In this document: one piece after another, positions 1 to 6,025 of the stretch
How the letters are laid out: each line of letters begins with the position of its first letter
Numbering within the stretch: position 1 is the first letter of the stretch
Assembly (NCBI GenBank): GCA_946480485.1
Contig: CAMLJW010000211.1
Span: 1-8,684 of the forward strand
Length of the DNA stretch: 8,684 bases
Source of the DNA: an uncultured Streptomyces sp.
Lineage (GTDB): Bacteria; Actinomycetota; Actinomycetes; Streptomycetales; Streptomycetaceae
Reading direction: 5' to 3'
Made by a program: the position numbers and the translations under genes
The notes under the pieces: model-generated
Told to the model about the DNA's origin: nothing
Database searches by the model: none
The model's input: the letters and a program-made list of their open reading frames with translations, nothing else

Positions 1-16
1 CCTGCCGGAGAGCAGG

Positions 17-1462
17 ATGAAGTTCCTTCATCTGCGGCAGGACTTCGCCGCCTCGCTCGTCGTGTTCCTCGTCGCCCTGCCGCTGTGCGTGGGTGTCGCC
101 GTCGCCTCCGGAGTACCGGCCGAACTCGGCCTGGTCACCGGCATCGTGGGCGGACTGATCACCGGAATGCTGCCCGGCAGCAGGCTGCAGGTCTCGGGTC
201 CGGCGGCCGGTCTGACCGTGCTGGTCTTCGAGGCAGTACGCGAGTATGGGCTGCCCGTGCTCGGCGTCCTCGTGCTGGCCACCGGTGTCCTCCAAATCCT
301 CATGGGTGCCCTCAAGCTGGGGCGCTACTTCCGGGCCATCTCGGTGGCCGTCGTCGAAGGCATGCTGGCCGGAATCGGGCTCGTCCTGATCGCGGGACAG
401 CTCTACTCGGTGGCGGGCGTGAAGGCGCCCGCCTCCGGTCTCGCCAAGCTGGCCGGGCTGCCGGGGATGCTCGCCGACTCCGCCATGTCCGCCGAGGCGC
501 TGGCCTCGCTCGGTCTCGGGGCCGGAACCATCGCCGTACTGGTGCTGTGGAGGCACCTGCCGAAACAGGTGCGTACGGTGCCCGGACCGCTCGGAGCGGT
601 CGCGCTGGCCACGCTCGTGACACTGGTCTTCGGGCTGCCGGTGGCAACCGTCGAGGTGCAGGGTCTGCTCGGCTCGCTCCAGCCTCCGGGGCTCGACGCG
701 TTCGGTGAGCTGGCGAGCGTGGGCGTGCTCGGCACGGTCGCGGCGTTCGTGCTGATCGCCTCGGCGGAGTCGCTGTTCAGCGCCGCCGCCGTGGACCGGC
801 TGCACGACGGGCCGCGGACCGAGTACGACAAGGAGCTGATGGCGCAGGGCGCGGGCAACACCGTCTGCGGCATGCTCGGCGCGCTGCCGATGACCGCGGT
901 GATCGTGCGCAGCGCGGCGAACGTCCAGGCGGGCGCGCGGACTAAGGCGTCCCGGGTACTGCACGGCGTTTGGCTGCTGCTGTTCGCGGTGCTGCTGCCG
1001 GCCGTGCTCGCCTGTATTCCCCTGCCGGCGCTCGCGGGCGTCCTGGTGTACGCGGGCTGGAAGCTCATCCCGCTGCGGCAGGTGGCGTCAATGTGGCGCG
1101 ACCACCGGGGCGAGGCCCTGATCCTGGTCGTCACGGCCGTGTCGATCGTCGCGGTGAACATGTTCGAGGGCGTCCTGATCGGGCTCGGCCTGGCGATCGC
1201 CAAGACGGCCTGGGAGGCCTCGCACATCAAGCTGGAGGTCATCGACAAGGGCGCGGGGCCGGTGCAGGCGCACCTGTCGGGCAACGCCACTTTCCTAAGG
1301 CTGCCGAAGATCCTCGACAGCCTGGAGGGACTGCCCCGGGACCGGCCGGTGGAGCTTGACCTGTCCGGCCTGCACCACCTGGACCACGCCTGCCGCACCG
1401 CCCTGGAGAACTGGGCCGAGCGGCACAGCGCGACCGACCCGGTGAAGGTCACCACGCCGTAG
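17..1462 (+). CDS. SulP family anion (bicarbonate/sulfate-type) transporter with C-terminal STAS domain
   Basis: This 481-residue integral membrane protein belongs to the SulP/SLC26 family and probably imports an inorganic anion at the plasma membrane. Residues about 8-400 are a series of hydrophobic helices. The N-terminal half has the family's LPLCVGVAVASG segment (21-32) and QVSGPAAG (58-65). A second conserved block holds ESLFSAAAVD (251-260), ELMAQGAGNT (273-282) and PMTAVIVRSAANVQAG (291-306). Residues about 403-470 form a compact STAS domain, the usual cytoplasmic regulatory module, with DLSGLHHLDHAC (448-459). The central block resembles actinobacterial SulP proteins linked to carbonic anhydrases, so bicarbonate is a plausible substrate, but sulfate cannot be excluded from sequence. 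The ATG is preceded by GGAG at 7-10, spaced 6 nt, so the start is well supported. Only 16 bp of upstream sequence are visible. The close start of the window leaves open that this gene is second in an operon. A strong hairpin follows the stop codon. Confidence 0.9.
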   Translation: MKFLHLRQDFAASLVVFLVALPLCVGVAVASGVPAELGLVTGIVGGLITGMLPGSRLQVSGPAAGLTVLVFEAVREYGLPVLGVLVLATGVLQILMGALKLGRYFRAISVAVVEGMLAGIGLVLIAGQLYSVAGVKAPASGLAKLAGLPGMLADSAMSAEALASLGLGAGTIAVLVLWRHLPKQVRTVPGPLGAVALATLVTLVFGLPVATVEVQGLLGSLQPPGLDAFGELASVGVLGTVAAFVLIASAESLFSAAAVDRLHDGPRTEYDKELMAQGAGNTVCGMLGALPMTAVIVRSAANVQAGARTKASRVLHGVWLLLFAVLLPAVLACIPLPALAGVLVYAGWKLIPLRQVASMWRDHRGEALILVVTAVSIVAVNMFEGVLIGLGLAIAKTAWEASHIKLEVIDKGAGPVQAHLSGNATFLRLPKILDSLEGLPRDRPVELDLSGLHHLDHACRTALENWAERHSATDPVKVTTP

Positions 1463-1488
1463 TCGCCCCGAGCGCACAAGGAGTTCAC

Positions 1489-1525
1489 GCCTGGCCCGAG
1501 GCTCGACCTGAGCCTCGGGCCAGGC
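1489..1525 (+). terminator. Strong intrinsic hairpin terminator after the SulP gene
   Basis: A perfect 16-bp inverted repeat, arms 1489-1504 and 1510-1525, flanks a 5-nt loop (GACCT). It begins 26 bp after the SulP stop codon. There is no T-tract, which is common for streptomycete terminators. The symmetrical stem could act in both directions. It separates SulP transcription from the SPFH gene that starts 61 bp further on, so the SPFH gene probably has its own promoter in the short space 1526-1572. Confidence 0.8.
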
Positions 1526-1572
1526 CTATGGTTGGAAGAGCACAAATGGGATGTTTCGGCGACTCGAAGGGC

Positions 1573-1578
1573 AGGGGG
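1573..1578 (+). promoter_or_regulatory. Ribosome binding site that sets the SPFH gene start
   Basis: AGGGGG lies 8 nt before the ATG at 1587. The frame is also open from an ATG at 1551, but that codon has no purine-rich site in front of it, and the 12 extra residues (MFRRLEGQGVVI) would precede the membrane segment without matching the family. The downstream start is preferred. Confidence 0.7.
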
Positions 1579-1586
1579 TCGTCATC

Positions 1587-2615
1587 ATGCTTGAGGAGCT
1601 GGTGACCGCGGGCGCGATGGTCGGTACCGCCGGGCTGGTGTACCTCGCGGCGGCGACCCGGATCGTCAAGCAGTACGAGCGGGGTGTGGTCCTCCGGCTC
1701 GGGCGCCTGCTCGGGGAGCCCCGCTCGCCCGGTTTCACGATGGTGATCCCCGCCGTCGACCGGCTGCACAAGGTGAACATGCAGATCGTGACGATGCCCG
1801 TGCCCGCCCAGGAGGGCATCACCCGGGACAACGTCACGGTGCGTGTCGACGCGGTCGTCTACTTCAAAGTGATCGACGCGGCCAACGCGATCATCCAGGT
1901 CGAGGACTACCGCTTCGCCGTCTCGCAAATGGCGCAGACCTCCCTGCGCTCGATCATCGGCAAGAGCGACCTCGACGACCTCCTGTCAAACCGCGAGAAG
2001 CTCAACGAGGGACTGGAGCTGATGATCGACAGTCCGGCGGTGGGCTGGGGCGTGCAGATCGACCGAGTCGAGATCAAGGACGTGTCGCTGCCGGAGACGA
2101 TGAAGCGGTCGATGGCCCGGCAGGCCGAGGCCGACCGGGAGCGCCGGGCCCGGATCATCAACGCCGACGCGGAGCTCCAGGCCTCGAAGAAGCTGGCACA
2201 GGCCGCCGGGGTGATGTCCGACCAGCCAGCCGCCCTCCAACTCCGGCTGCTGCAGACAGTGGTGGCCGTGGCCGCCGAGAAGAACTCGACGCTCGTACTG
2301 CCCTTCCCGGTGGAGCTACTGCGGTTCCTGGAGCGGGCGCACCAGGAGCTGGAGACCGGCCCGCCCGGGAAGACCGGGGAACCGCGAGTGGAGGAACCGC
2401 CGGCACAGGAACCGCCGACGCAAGAACCGCCGGCAGAGGTACCGCGGGCAACCGCGGCCGCCCTGGACGAAACTGGGCTCGGCGACGCGGGGCTCGGCGA
2501 GGCGGCGTTGCATGAACTGGCAGTGGACGACCCGGCCCTGGACGAGCCGGCCCTGGACGAACCGGGCGCTCCCTTGGCTCCTGCACCTCCGTCCGTCTCA
2601 TCTGACGATCGGTGA
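1587..2615 (+). CDS. SPFH/Band 7 (stomatin/slipin-like) membrane protein with repetitive acidic tail
   Basis: The 342-residue protein is a bacterial slipin: a membrane scaffold thought to form oligomeric rings and organise lipid domains. Residues about 5-24 form one N-terminal hydrophobic segment. The Band 7 domain follows, starting at QYERGVVLRLGR (29-40) and continuing through PGFTMVIPAVDRLHKVN (48-64), DNVTVRVDAVVYFKV (81-95) and RSIIGKSDLDDLLSNRE (121-137). Residues 169-207 are a charged, probably coiled-coil helix containing AEADRERRARIINADAE, typical of stomatins. The ordinary slipin ends near residue 255. Beyond it lies an unusual tail of about 85 residues rich in Pro, Glu, Asp and Ala, with two short tandem repeats, probably disordered and cytoplasmic. 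No NfeD-type partner gene, often found beside slipins, is visible on either side. The gene stands alone between the SulP terminator and a gap containing a gene relic. Family assignment is secure; the cellular role is not known from context. Confidence 0.9.
   Translation: MLEELVTAGAMVGTAGLVYLAAATRIVKQYERGVVLRLGRLLGEPRSPGFTMVIPAVDRLHKVNMQIVTMPVPAQEGITRDNVTVRVDAVVYFKVIDAANAIIQVEDYRFAVSQMAQTSLRSIIGKSDLDDLLSNREKLNEGLELMIDSPAVGWGVQIDRVEIKDVSLPETMKRSMARQAEADRERRARIINADAELQASKKLAQAAGVMSDQPAALQLRLLQTVVAVAAEKNSTLVLPFPVELLRFLERAHQELETGPPGKTGEPRVEEPPAQEPPTQEPPAEVPRATAAALDETGLGDAGLGEAALHELAVDDPALDEPALDEPGAPLAPAPPSVSSDDR
2394..2438 (+). repeat. Three 15-bp tandem repeats encoding EPP[AT][QE] in the slipin tail
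   Basis: Three 15-bp units, each starting GAACCGCCG, encode EPPAQ, EPPTQ and EPPAE (residues 270-284). A degenerate fourth unit (VPRAT) follows. They differ by a few bases, which suggests expansion by slippage followed by drift. They form part of the non-conserved C-terminal extension. Confidence 0.8.
2526..2564 (+). repeat. Short tandem repeat encoding D[DE]PAL in the slipin tail
   Basis: A 15-bp period, close to GACGAGCCGGCCCTG, occurs about 2.6 times and encodes DDPAL, DEPAL and DEP (residues 314-326). It is a second repeat type in the same acidic tail, distinct from the EPP units upstream. It probably arose by replication slippage. Confidence 0.75.
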
Positions 2616-2616
2616 G

Positions 2617-2711
2617 AAGGCCACGCTGAGCTCTTGGGCTCCTGGCTGACCTGCGAGGAGACCGAGGACCAGGCCGGCATGAACGGCTACACCAAGGACC
2701 ACGGACTCATC
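2617..2711 (+). pseudogene. Relic of a PhoX/DUF839-type alkaline phosphatase gene
   Basis: This gene-less stretch still encodes a block that matches my memory of PhoX-family proteins. The frame beginning at 2637 reads GSWLTCEETEDQAG (2637-2678) and then MNGYTKDHGLI (2679-2711). The family has a conserved stretch close to W-G-[ST]-W-L-T-C-E-E-[TN]-E followed by KDHG and a hydrophobic strand. The preceding Trp of the W-G pair is present, but in the neighbouring frame (TGG, 2635-2637). Restoring one G in the run at 2636-2638 would join the frames, a clear frameshift. After 2711 the similarity stops: the expected FEVDP-like continuation is replaced by Arg- and Ser-rich sequence. Nothing else of the roughly 450-700-residue gene is visible, so this is a small internal remnant left by deletion and cannot be functional. 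Basis: direct reading plus remembered motif. Confidence 0.6.
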
Positions 2712-2777
2712 TCGCACCGACGCAGCCGTGGCGGACCGTCGGAAAACCTCAAATGTTGCTCTGAACGTCCCCGCCGA

Positions 2778-2812
2778 CGGGTTCGGGCCCGCATCCCGGG
2801 GCCATGAACCCG
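2778..2812 (+). terminator. Possible hairpin terminator before the DUF692 gene
   Basis: CGGGTTC (2778-2784) pairs with GAACCCG (2806-2812), and GGCCC (2786-2790) pairs with GGGCC (2799-2803). A small internal loop (G opposite AT) separates the two helices, and the terminal loop is 8 nt. The total is 12 bp of mainly GC pairing, without a T-tract. It could end transcription from the slipin gene or from the former phosphatase gene. It might also be a structured leader element of the downstream gene. Confidence 0.4.
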
Positions 2813-2883
2813 GTCACGCCGGAACCACAGGTCCGTCGAAGGAGACGACGCACAGGGTCCTGGTGAACCCGTGGTGAAGGGTG

Positions 2884-2892
2884 AGGGAGGGG
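2884..2892 (+). promoter_or_regulatory. Ribosome binding site that sets the DUF692 gene start
   Basis: AGGGAGGGG, a strong match to the anti-Shine-Dalgarno sequence, sits 6 nt before the ATG at 2899. The frame is also open from a GTG at 2881, but using it would place this site inside the coding sequence and add only MREGTT. Confidence 0.8.
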
Positions 2893-2898
2893 ACGACG

Positions 2899-4248
2899 AT
2901 GCAGCGACTGGGTACGGGAATCGGATGGCGGTCGGAGATCGCCGACGCCGTGGAGCGCATGCCGGGCGTCGACTGGGTCGAGGCCGTGGCGGAGAACGTG
3001 TGCCCGGGGCATCTCCCCGAGTCACTGCTGCGCCTGCGTGAGCGCGGTGTCACAGTCGTTCCGCACGGTGTCTCGCTCGGCCTCGGCGGTGCGGAGCGGC
3101 CCGACGAGGACCGCCTCACCGCCCTGGCCGAGCGCGCCGAGGCGCTGGGCGCGCCGCTCGTCACGGAGCACATCGCGTTCGTCCGCGCGGGCGGCGCCCT
3201 CACGGCCTCCCAGCGGCTGGAGGCCGGGCATCTGCTGCCCGTCCCGCGTACCCGGGACGCCCTGGACGTCCTGTGCGAGAACATCCGTATCGCACAGGAC
3301 GCACTGCCCGTGCCGCTCGCGGTGGAGAACATCGCGGCGCTGATCTCCTGGCCCGGCGAGGAGATGACCGAGGGCCAGTTCCTGTACGACCTGGTCGACC
3401 GCACCGGTGTACACCTCCTCATCGACGTGGCCAACCTCCACACCAACCACGTCAACCGCGGTGAGGACCCTGCCCAGGCCCTCGATGAGCTGCCCGTCGA
3501 GGCCATCGCCTACGTCCATGTCGCCGGCGGCTTCGAACGCGACGGCGTCTGGCACGACAGCCATGCCCACGCCGTCCCCCCGGCGGTCCTCGATATCCTC
3601 GCGGACCTGGCGTCCCGGGTGCGCCCGCCGGGGGTGCTCCTGGAGCGGGATGACAACTTTCCCGAACCGGTGGAGTTGGAGAAGGAGTTGGCGGCGATAC
3701 GGCAGACCGTGGACGCACCGCCGTCCTCCTCGCCCGGCGACGCCTCGGAGGCAACGCGGAAGGCAGCGCGGAAGGCAACACCGGAGGCGGCGACGGACGT
3801 ATCGCGGGAGGCAACGCGCGATATGAACGCCGACCCCGCCCGTCAGCGCCTGGCCCTCGCGCAGGCCGCGCTGCTCTTCGCGCTCGTCGCCGGGACCCCC
3901 GTACCCGAGGGATTCGACCGGGTGCGGCTGGCCGTGCAGGCGCGCGCTCTCGCCTCGAAGCGGGCCGACGTCGTGGCCAAGGTCGCTCCGGAGCTGCCAA
4001 AGATCCTGGCGGACGGGTACCGGACGGCGTTCCTGACGTACGCGCACGGCCACCCGATGACCGGCGGCTACCGGCACGATGCGCTGGCCTTCGCCGAGTA
4101 TCTGCTCAGCGACGGCCGCCTCGAAGACACGGGCTCCCAGCGGAAACTGAGGGAGTGGTGGCTGGAGCGCTCGGGCCCCGTCCCGCTGTCGCGGCACCCG
4201 GCGGCCCGGCTGGCGCGCGCCACGCGGCGGGTTCTGCTGAGGCGTTGA
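2899..4248 (+). CDS. DUF692 (MbnB/TglH-like) multinuclear-iron protein fused to a DUF2063-like C-terminal domain
   Basis: The protein has 449 residues. Residues 1-272 are a DUF692 TIM-barrel domain, the family of MbnB, TglH and ChrH, which use clustered iron and oxygen to remodel peptide cysteines. Expected conserved stretches are present: [10 protein letters not shown] (54-63), TEHIAF (89-94), VENIAALIS (142-150) with EEMTEGQFL (154-162), [19 protein letters not shown] (173-191), YVHVAGG (205-211), HDSHAH (219-224) and LLERDDNFP (247-255). Candidate metal ligands are H56, E90, H91, E143, N179, H207, D220, H222 and E249, assigned by family pattern only. Residues about 273-310 are a low-complexity Ala/Thr/Arg/Lys linker. 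Residues 314-449 form a helical domain, recalled as the SCO6045-like C-terminal domain. Its core, from [11 protein letters not shown] (341-351) through HPMTGG (385-390) to [11 protein letters not shown] (393-403), resembles the N-terminal part of DUF2063 proteins. Usual DUF692 enzymes have about 270-300 residues and a separate partner. The substrate is unknown, and no precursor peptide is evident. Confidence 0.87.
   Translation: MQRLGTGIGWRSEIADAVERMPGVDWVEAVAENVCPGHLPESLLRLRERGVTVVPHGVSLGLGGAERPDEDRLTALAERAEALGAPLVTEHIAFVRAGGALTASQRLEAGHLLPVPRTRDALDVLCENIRIAQDALPVPLAVENIAALISWPGEEMTEGQFLYDLVDRTGVHLLIDVANLHTNHVNRGEDPAQALDELPVEAIAYVHVAGGFERDGVWHDSHAHAVPPAVLDILADLASRVRPPGVLLERDDNFPEPVELEKELAAIRQTVDAPPSSSPGDASEATRKAARKATPEAATDVSREATRDMNADPARQRLALAQAALLFALVAGTPVPEGFDRVRLAVQARALASKRADVVAKVAPELPKILADGYRTAFLTYAHGHPMTGGYRHDALAFAEYLLSDGRLEDTGSQRKLREWWLERSGPVPLSRHPAARLARATRRVLLRR
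3736..3825 (+). repeat. Degenerate GGAAGGCAACGCG repeats in the DUF692 interdomain linker
   Basis: Copies of a 12-13-bp unit near GGAAGGCAACGCG occur at 3747-3758, 3758-3770, 3770-3782 and 3806-3818. They encode Glu/Arg-Ala-Thr/Ala-Arg-Lys runs between the two domains (linker residues about 280-308). The composition suggests a flexible, positively charged linker that grew by slippage. Confidence 0.6.
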
Positions 4249-4281
4249 CCCGCCGCTGCTCCCAGACGTCGACGAAAGGCT

Positions 4282-4311
4282 CTCGACGGCCCTTGACTTC
4301 GAGGCGTCGAG
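4282..4311 (+). terminator. Possible hairpin terminator of the DUF692 gene
   Basis: CTCGACG (4282-4288) pairs with CGTCGAG (4305-4311). An inner helix can form between CCTTG and CGAGG-type bases across a 4-nt loop, with a small bulge. It starts 33 bp after the stop codon. There is no T-tract, and the right arm comes close to a TTGACG box, so its role is uncertain. Confidence 0.35.
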
Positions 4312-4314
4312 CTC

Positions 4315-4376
4315 TTGACGGGGCCCGGCACCGGCGCATCAGGGTCATAGAACCGACACCGGCGGGCCGGTACTTT
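4315..4376 (+). promoter_or_regulatory. Weak promoter candidates for the secreted hydrolase gene
   Basis: TTGACG at 4315-4320 is a good -35 box, but the best -10-like hexamer downstream (CAGGGT, 4340-4345) is 19 bp away and weak. A second option is TACTTT at 4371-4376 as -10, with TAGAAC (4348-4353) as a poor -35 at 17 bp. One of these may drive the gene; neither is convincing alone. Confidence 0.25.
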
Positions 4377-4437
4377 ACTTCGCCGCATATCAAACGAACA
4401 TCCCCTTTGTTGCTGACACGCGCCGAAGGGAAATTTG

Positions 4438-6006
4438 ATGAGAGCTGTTGCCCGCTACGCAACCGCGGGGTCCTTGGTCCTGACCGCCCTCGTCGCCGCC
4501 CCCGCGGGCAGCGCCCAGCCCCTGCCCGAACCCGGCCGCGCCGAGCGACACGGTGTGGCCGTCGCCGCCGGTCGCGCCGCCGCCGAGGGCATCCTCTTCG
4601 GGAAGTGCGCGAAGGAGCAGGACCCCACGGGCAGCCTGCGGTGCGGCACGGTGACGGTGCCGCTCGACTACGCGCACCCCGACGGCAAGAGGATCGAACT
4701 GACCGTCAGCCGCGTGCGGGCGACCGGCAGGGTGGGCAAGCGACACGTCCCGCGGCAGGGCTCGTTCGTCTTCAACCCGGGTGGCCCCGGCGCCTCCGGC
4801 CTGTACTTCCCGCTGGCCGGTCTGCTTCCCGAGTGGAAGCGCATCGCGGCGGCGTACGACCTCGTCGGCTATGCCCCGCGTGGGGTGGGCCGCTCCGCGC
4901 CGCTGTCCTGCCAGGACCCGAAGCGGCTCCTGAAGGGCCCCTCGCAGTCGCCGGCTGACCCCTCGCAGTCGTACAAGAAGGAGCGCATCGCGCAGGCGAA
5001 GACGTACGCACGCGGCTGTTTGAAGCGCTCCGGCAGCGGGCTTCGGCACTTCTCGTCGCTCAACAACGCACGCGACCTGGACGTCCTGCGCGCCGCGCTC
5101 GGCGAACGGAAGCTGACCTTCATGGGTGCTTCGTACGGCACGTACTTCGGGGCCCTGTACGCGACGCTGTTCCCCTCGCATGTGCGCCGGATGGTCTTCG
5201 ACTCGGCGGTGAACCCGGACCCGGAGCGCATCTGGTACCGCAACAACCTCGACCAGTCGGTCGCCTTCGAGGGGCGCTGGGCGGACTTCCGCGCGTGGAC
5301 CGCCCGGCACGACAAGGTGTACGGGCTGGGCAGCACACCCGAGGAGGTGCTGCACAGCTACGAGAAGGCGCGGGCACGGCTCGCCGGCGAACCCGCGGGC
5401 GGCGAGGTCGGGCCGGGGCAGTTGCAGAACGCGTTTCTGCAGGCCGTTTACTACGACGACTACTGGCCGCACCGCGCGCTGGCGCTCTCCGCGTATCTGA
5501 AGGGCGACCCGAAGCCGCTGATCCAGCAGGCGGGGCCGCATCCGGAGGCGGTGGCCGAGCAGGAGAACGGCAACGCGGTGTACACGGCCATCGAGTGCAA
5601 CGACGCGCCCTGGCCGACGGACTGGCGCGTCTGGGACCGCGACAACACGCGCCTCGCGCGCGTGGCGCCCTTCGAGACCTGGGACAACGTCTGGACCAAC
5701 CTGCCGTGCGCGTACTGGCCGGTGCCGCGGCAGCAGCCCCTCGACGTACAGACGTCACCCGGTGAGCTGCCGCCGACGCTGATCATGGCCGCCGAGCGGG
5801 ACGCAGCCACCCCGTACGCGGGGGCGCTGGAGCTGCATCGCCGGCTGTCCGACTCGGTGCTGTTGACCGAGCAGGCGACGGGCACACACGGTATCGCGGG
5901 CGGCACCAACCCCTGCGTCAACGGCCACCTCGAGGCGTATCTGCTGGAGGGTCGGCTTCCGGAGCGCCGCGCGGCGTGCGCACCGCGCCCGGAGTCGGTG
6001 CCGTAG
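4438..6006 (+). CDS. Secreted alpha/beta hydrolase, tripeptidyl aminopeptidase (Tap/SlpD/SlpE) type
   Basis: This 522-residue exported serine hydrolase probably removes short peptides from protein N-termini outside the cell. A Sec-type signal peptide is visible: MRAVARY, a hydrophobic core at 9-22, and an AxA-like site giving cleavage near GSA/QP (24-28). The oxyanion motif NPGGPG is at 113-118. The nucleophile elbow GASYGT (230-235) points to Ser232. Asp455 in AAERDAATPY (451-460) and His484 in GTHG (482-485) complete the likely triad. The C-terminal part resembles the TAP-like domain of the family. Eight Cys (57, 69, 158, 194, 387, 424, 493, 514) suit disulfides in a secreted protein. One deviation is YAPRGVG (145-151), where most relatives I recall have a DPRG sequence. 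GAAGGGA at 4425-4431 is 6 nt before the ATG; an in-frame TTG at 4435 is a less likely start. The gene is monocistronic and converges on hemQ. Substrate specificity cannot be read from sequence; an esterase or other peptidase is possible. Confidence 0.88.
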   Translation: MRAVARYATAGSLVLTALVAAPAGSAQPLPEPGRAERHGVAVAAGRAAAEGILFGKCAKEQDPTGSLRCGTVTVPLDYAHPDGKRIELTVSRVRATGRVGKRHVPRQGSFVFNPGGPGASGLYFPLAGLLPEWKRIAAAYDLVGYAPRGVGRSAPLSCQDPKRLLKGPSQSPADPSQSYKKERIAQAKTYARGCLKRSGSGLRHFSSLNNARDLDVLRAALGERKLTFMGASYGTYFGALYATLFPSHVRRMVFDSAVNPDPERIWYRNNLDQSVAFEGRWADFRAWTARHDKVYGLGSTPEEVLHSYEKARARLAGEPAGGEVGPGQLQNAFLQAVYYDDYWPHRALALSAYLKGDPKPLIQQAGPHPEAVAEQENGNAVYTAIECNDAPWPTDWRVWDRDNTRLARVAPFETWDNVWTNLPCAYWPVPRQQPLDVQTSPGELPPTLIMAAERDAATPYAGALELHRRLSDSVLLTEQATGTHGIAGGTNPCVNGHLEAYLLEGRLPERRAACAPRPESVP

Positions 6007-6025
6007 GGCTGTGCGTTCTCCCCTG

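Larger units (their letters stand above)
2712..2898. other. Intergenic region between the PhoX relic and the DUF692 gene
   Basis: I see no credible gene here. The stretch holds an imperfect hairpin (2778-2812), a 20-codon open frame with a run of Arg codons (2804-2866) that has no good ribosome binding site, and the DUF692 ribosome binding site at its end. No promoter with convincing -35 and -10 boxes was found. Confidence 0.6.
4249..4437. other. Intergenic region between the DUF692 and hydrolase genes
   Basis: The 189-bp gap holds a probable hairpin (4282-4311), two TTGAC boxes (4293 and 4315) and the start signals of the hydrolase gene. It also has a short palindrome, ACCGGC-GG-GCCGGT, at 4358-4371. 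Two similar segments, CTCTCGACGG (4280-4289) and CTCTTGACGG (4312-4321), are spaced 32 bp apart. No small gene is apparent. Confidence 0.5.

Noticed and set aside
403..1545. Long minus-strand open frame (380 codons) opposite the SulP gene
   Set aside because: It is rich in Ser, Arg, Pro and Thr without any recognisable domain, lies antisense to a clear membrane transporter, and is the usual shadow of high-GC coding sequence.
3736..3825. Possible CRISPR-like or mobile repeat array in the DUF692 gene
   Set aside because: The units are 12-13 bp, nearly adjacent and in frame, so they are a coding low-complexity linker. There are no spacers and no cas genes.
3022..4197. Minus-strand open frame (391 codons) opposite the DUF692 gene
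   Set aside because: It has no family resemblance, and the plus-strand protein has all DUF692 motifs in order.
4390..5541. Long minus-strand open frame (383 codons) opposite the secreted hydrolase
   Set aside because: The composition is Arg/Val/Ala-rich with no motif. The plus strand carries a signal peptide and an intact catalytic triad across the same bases.
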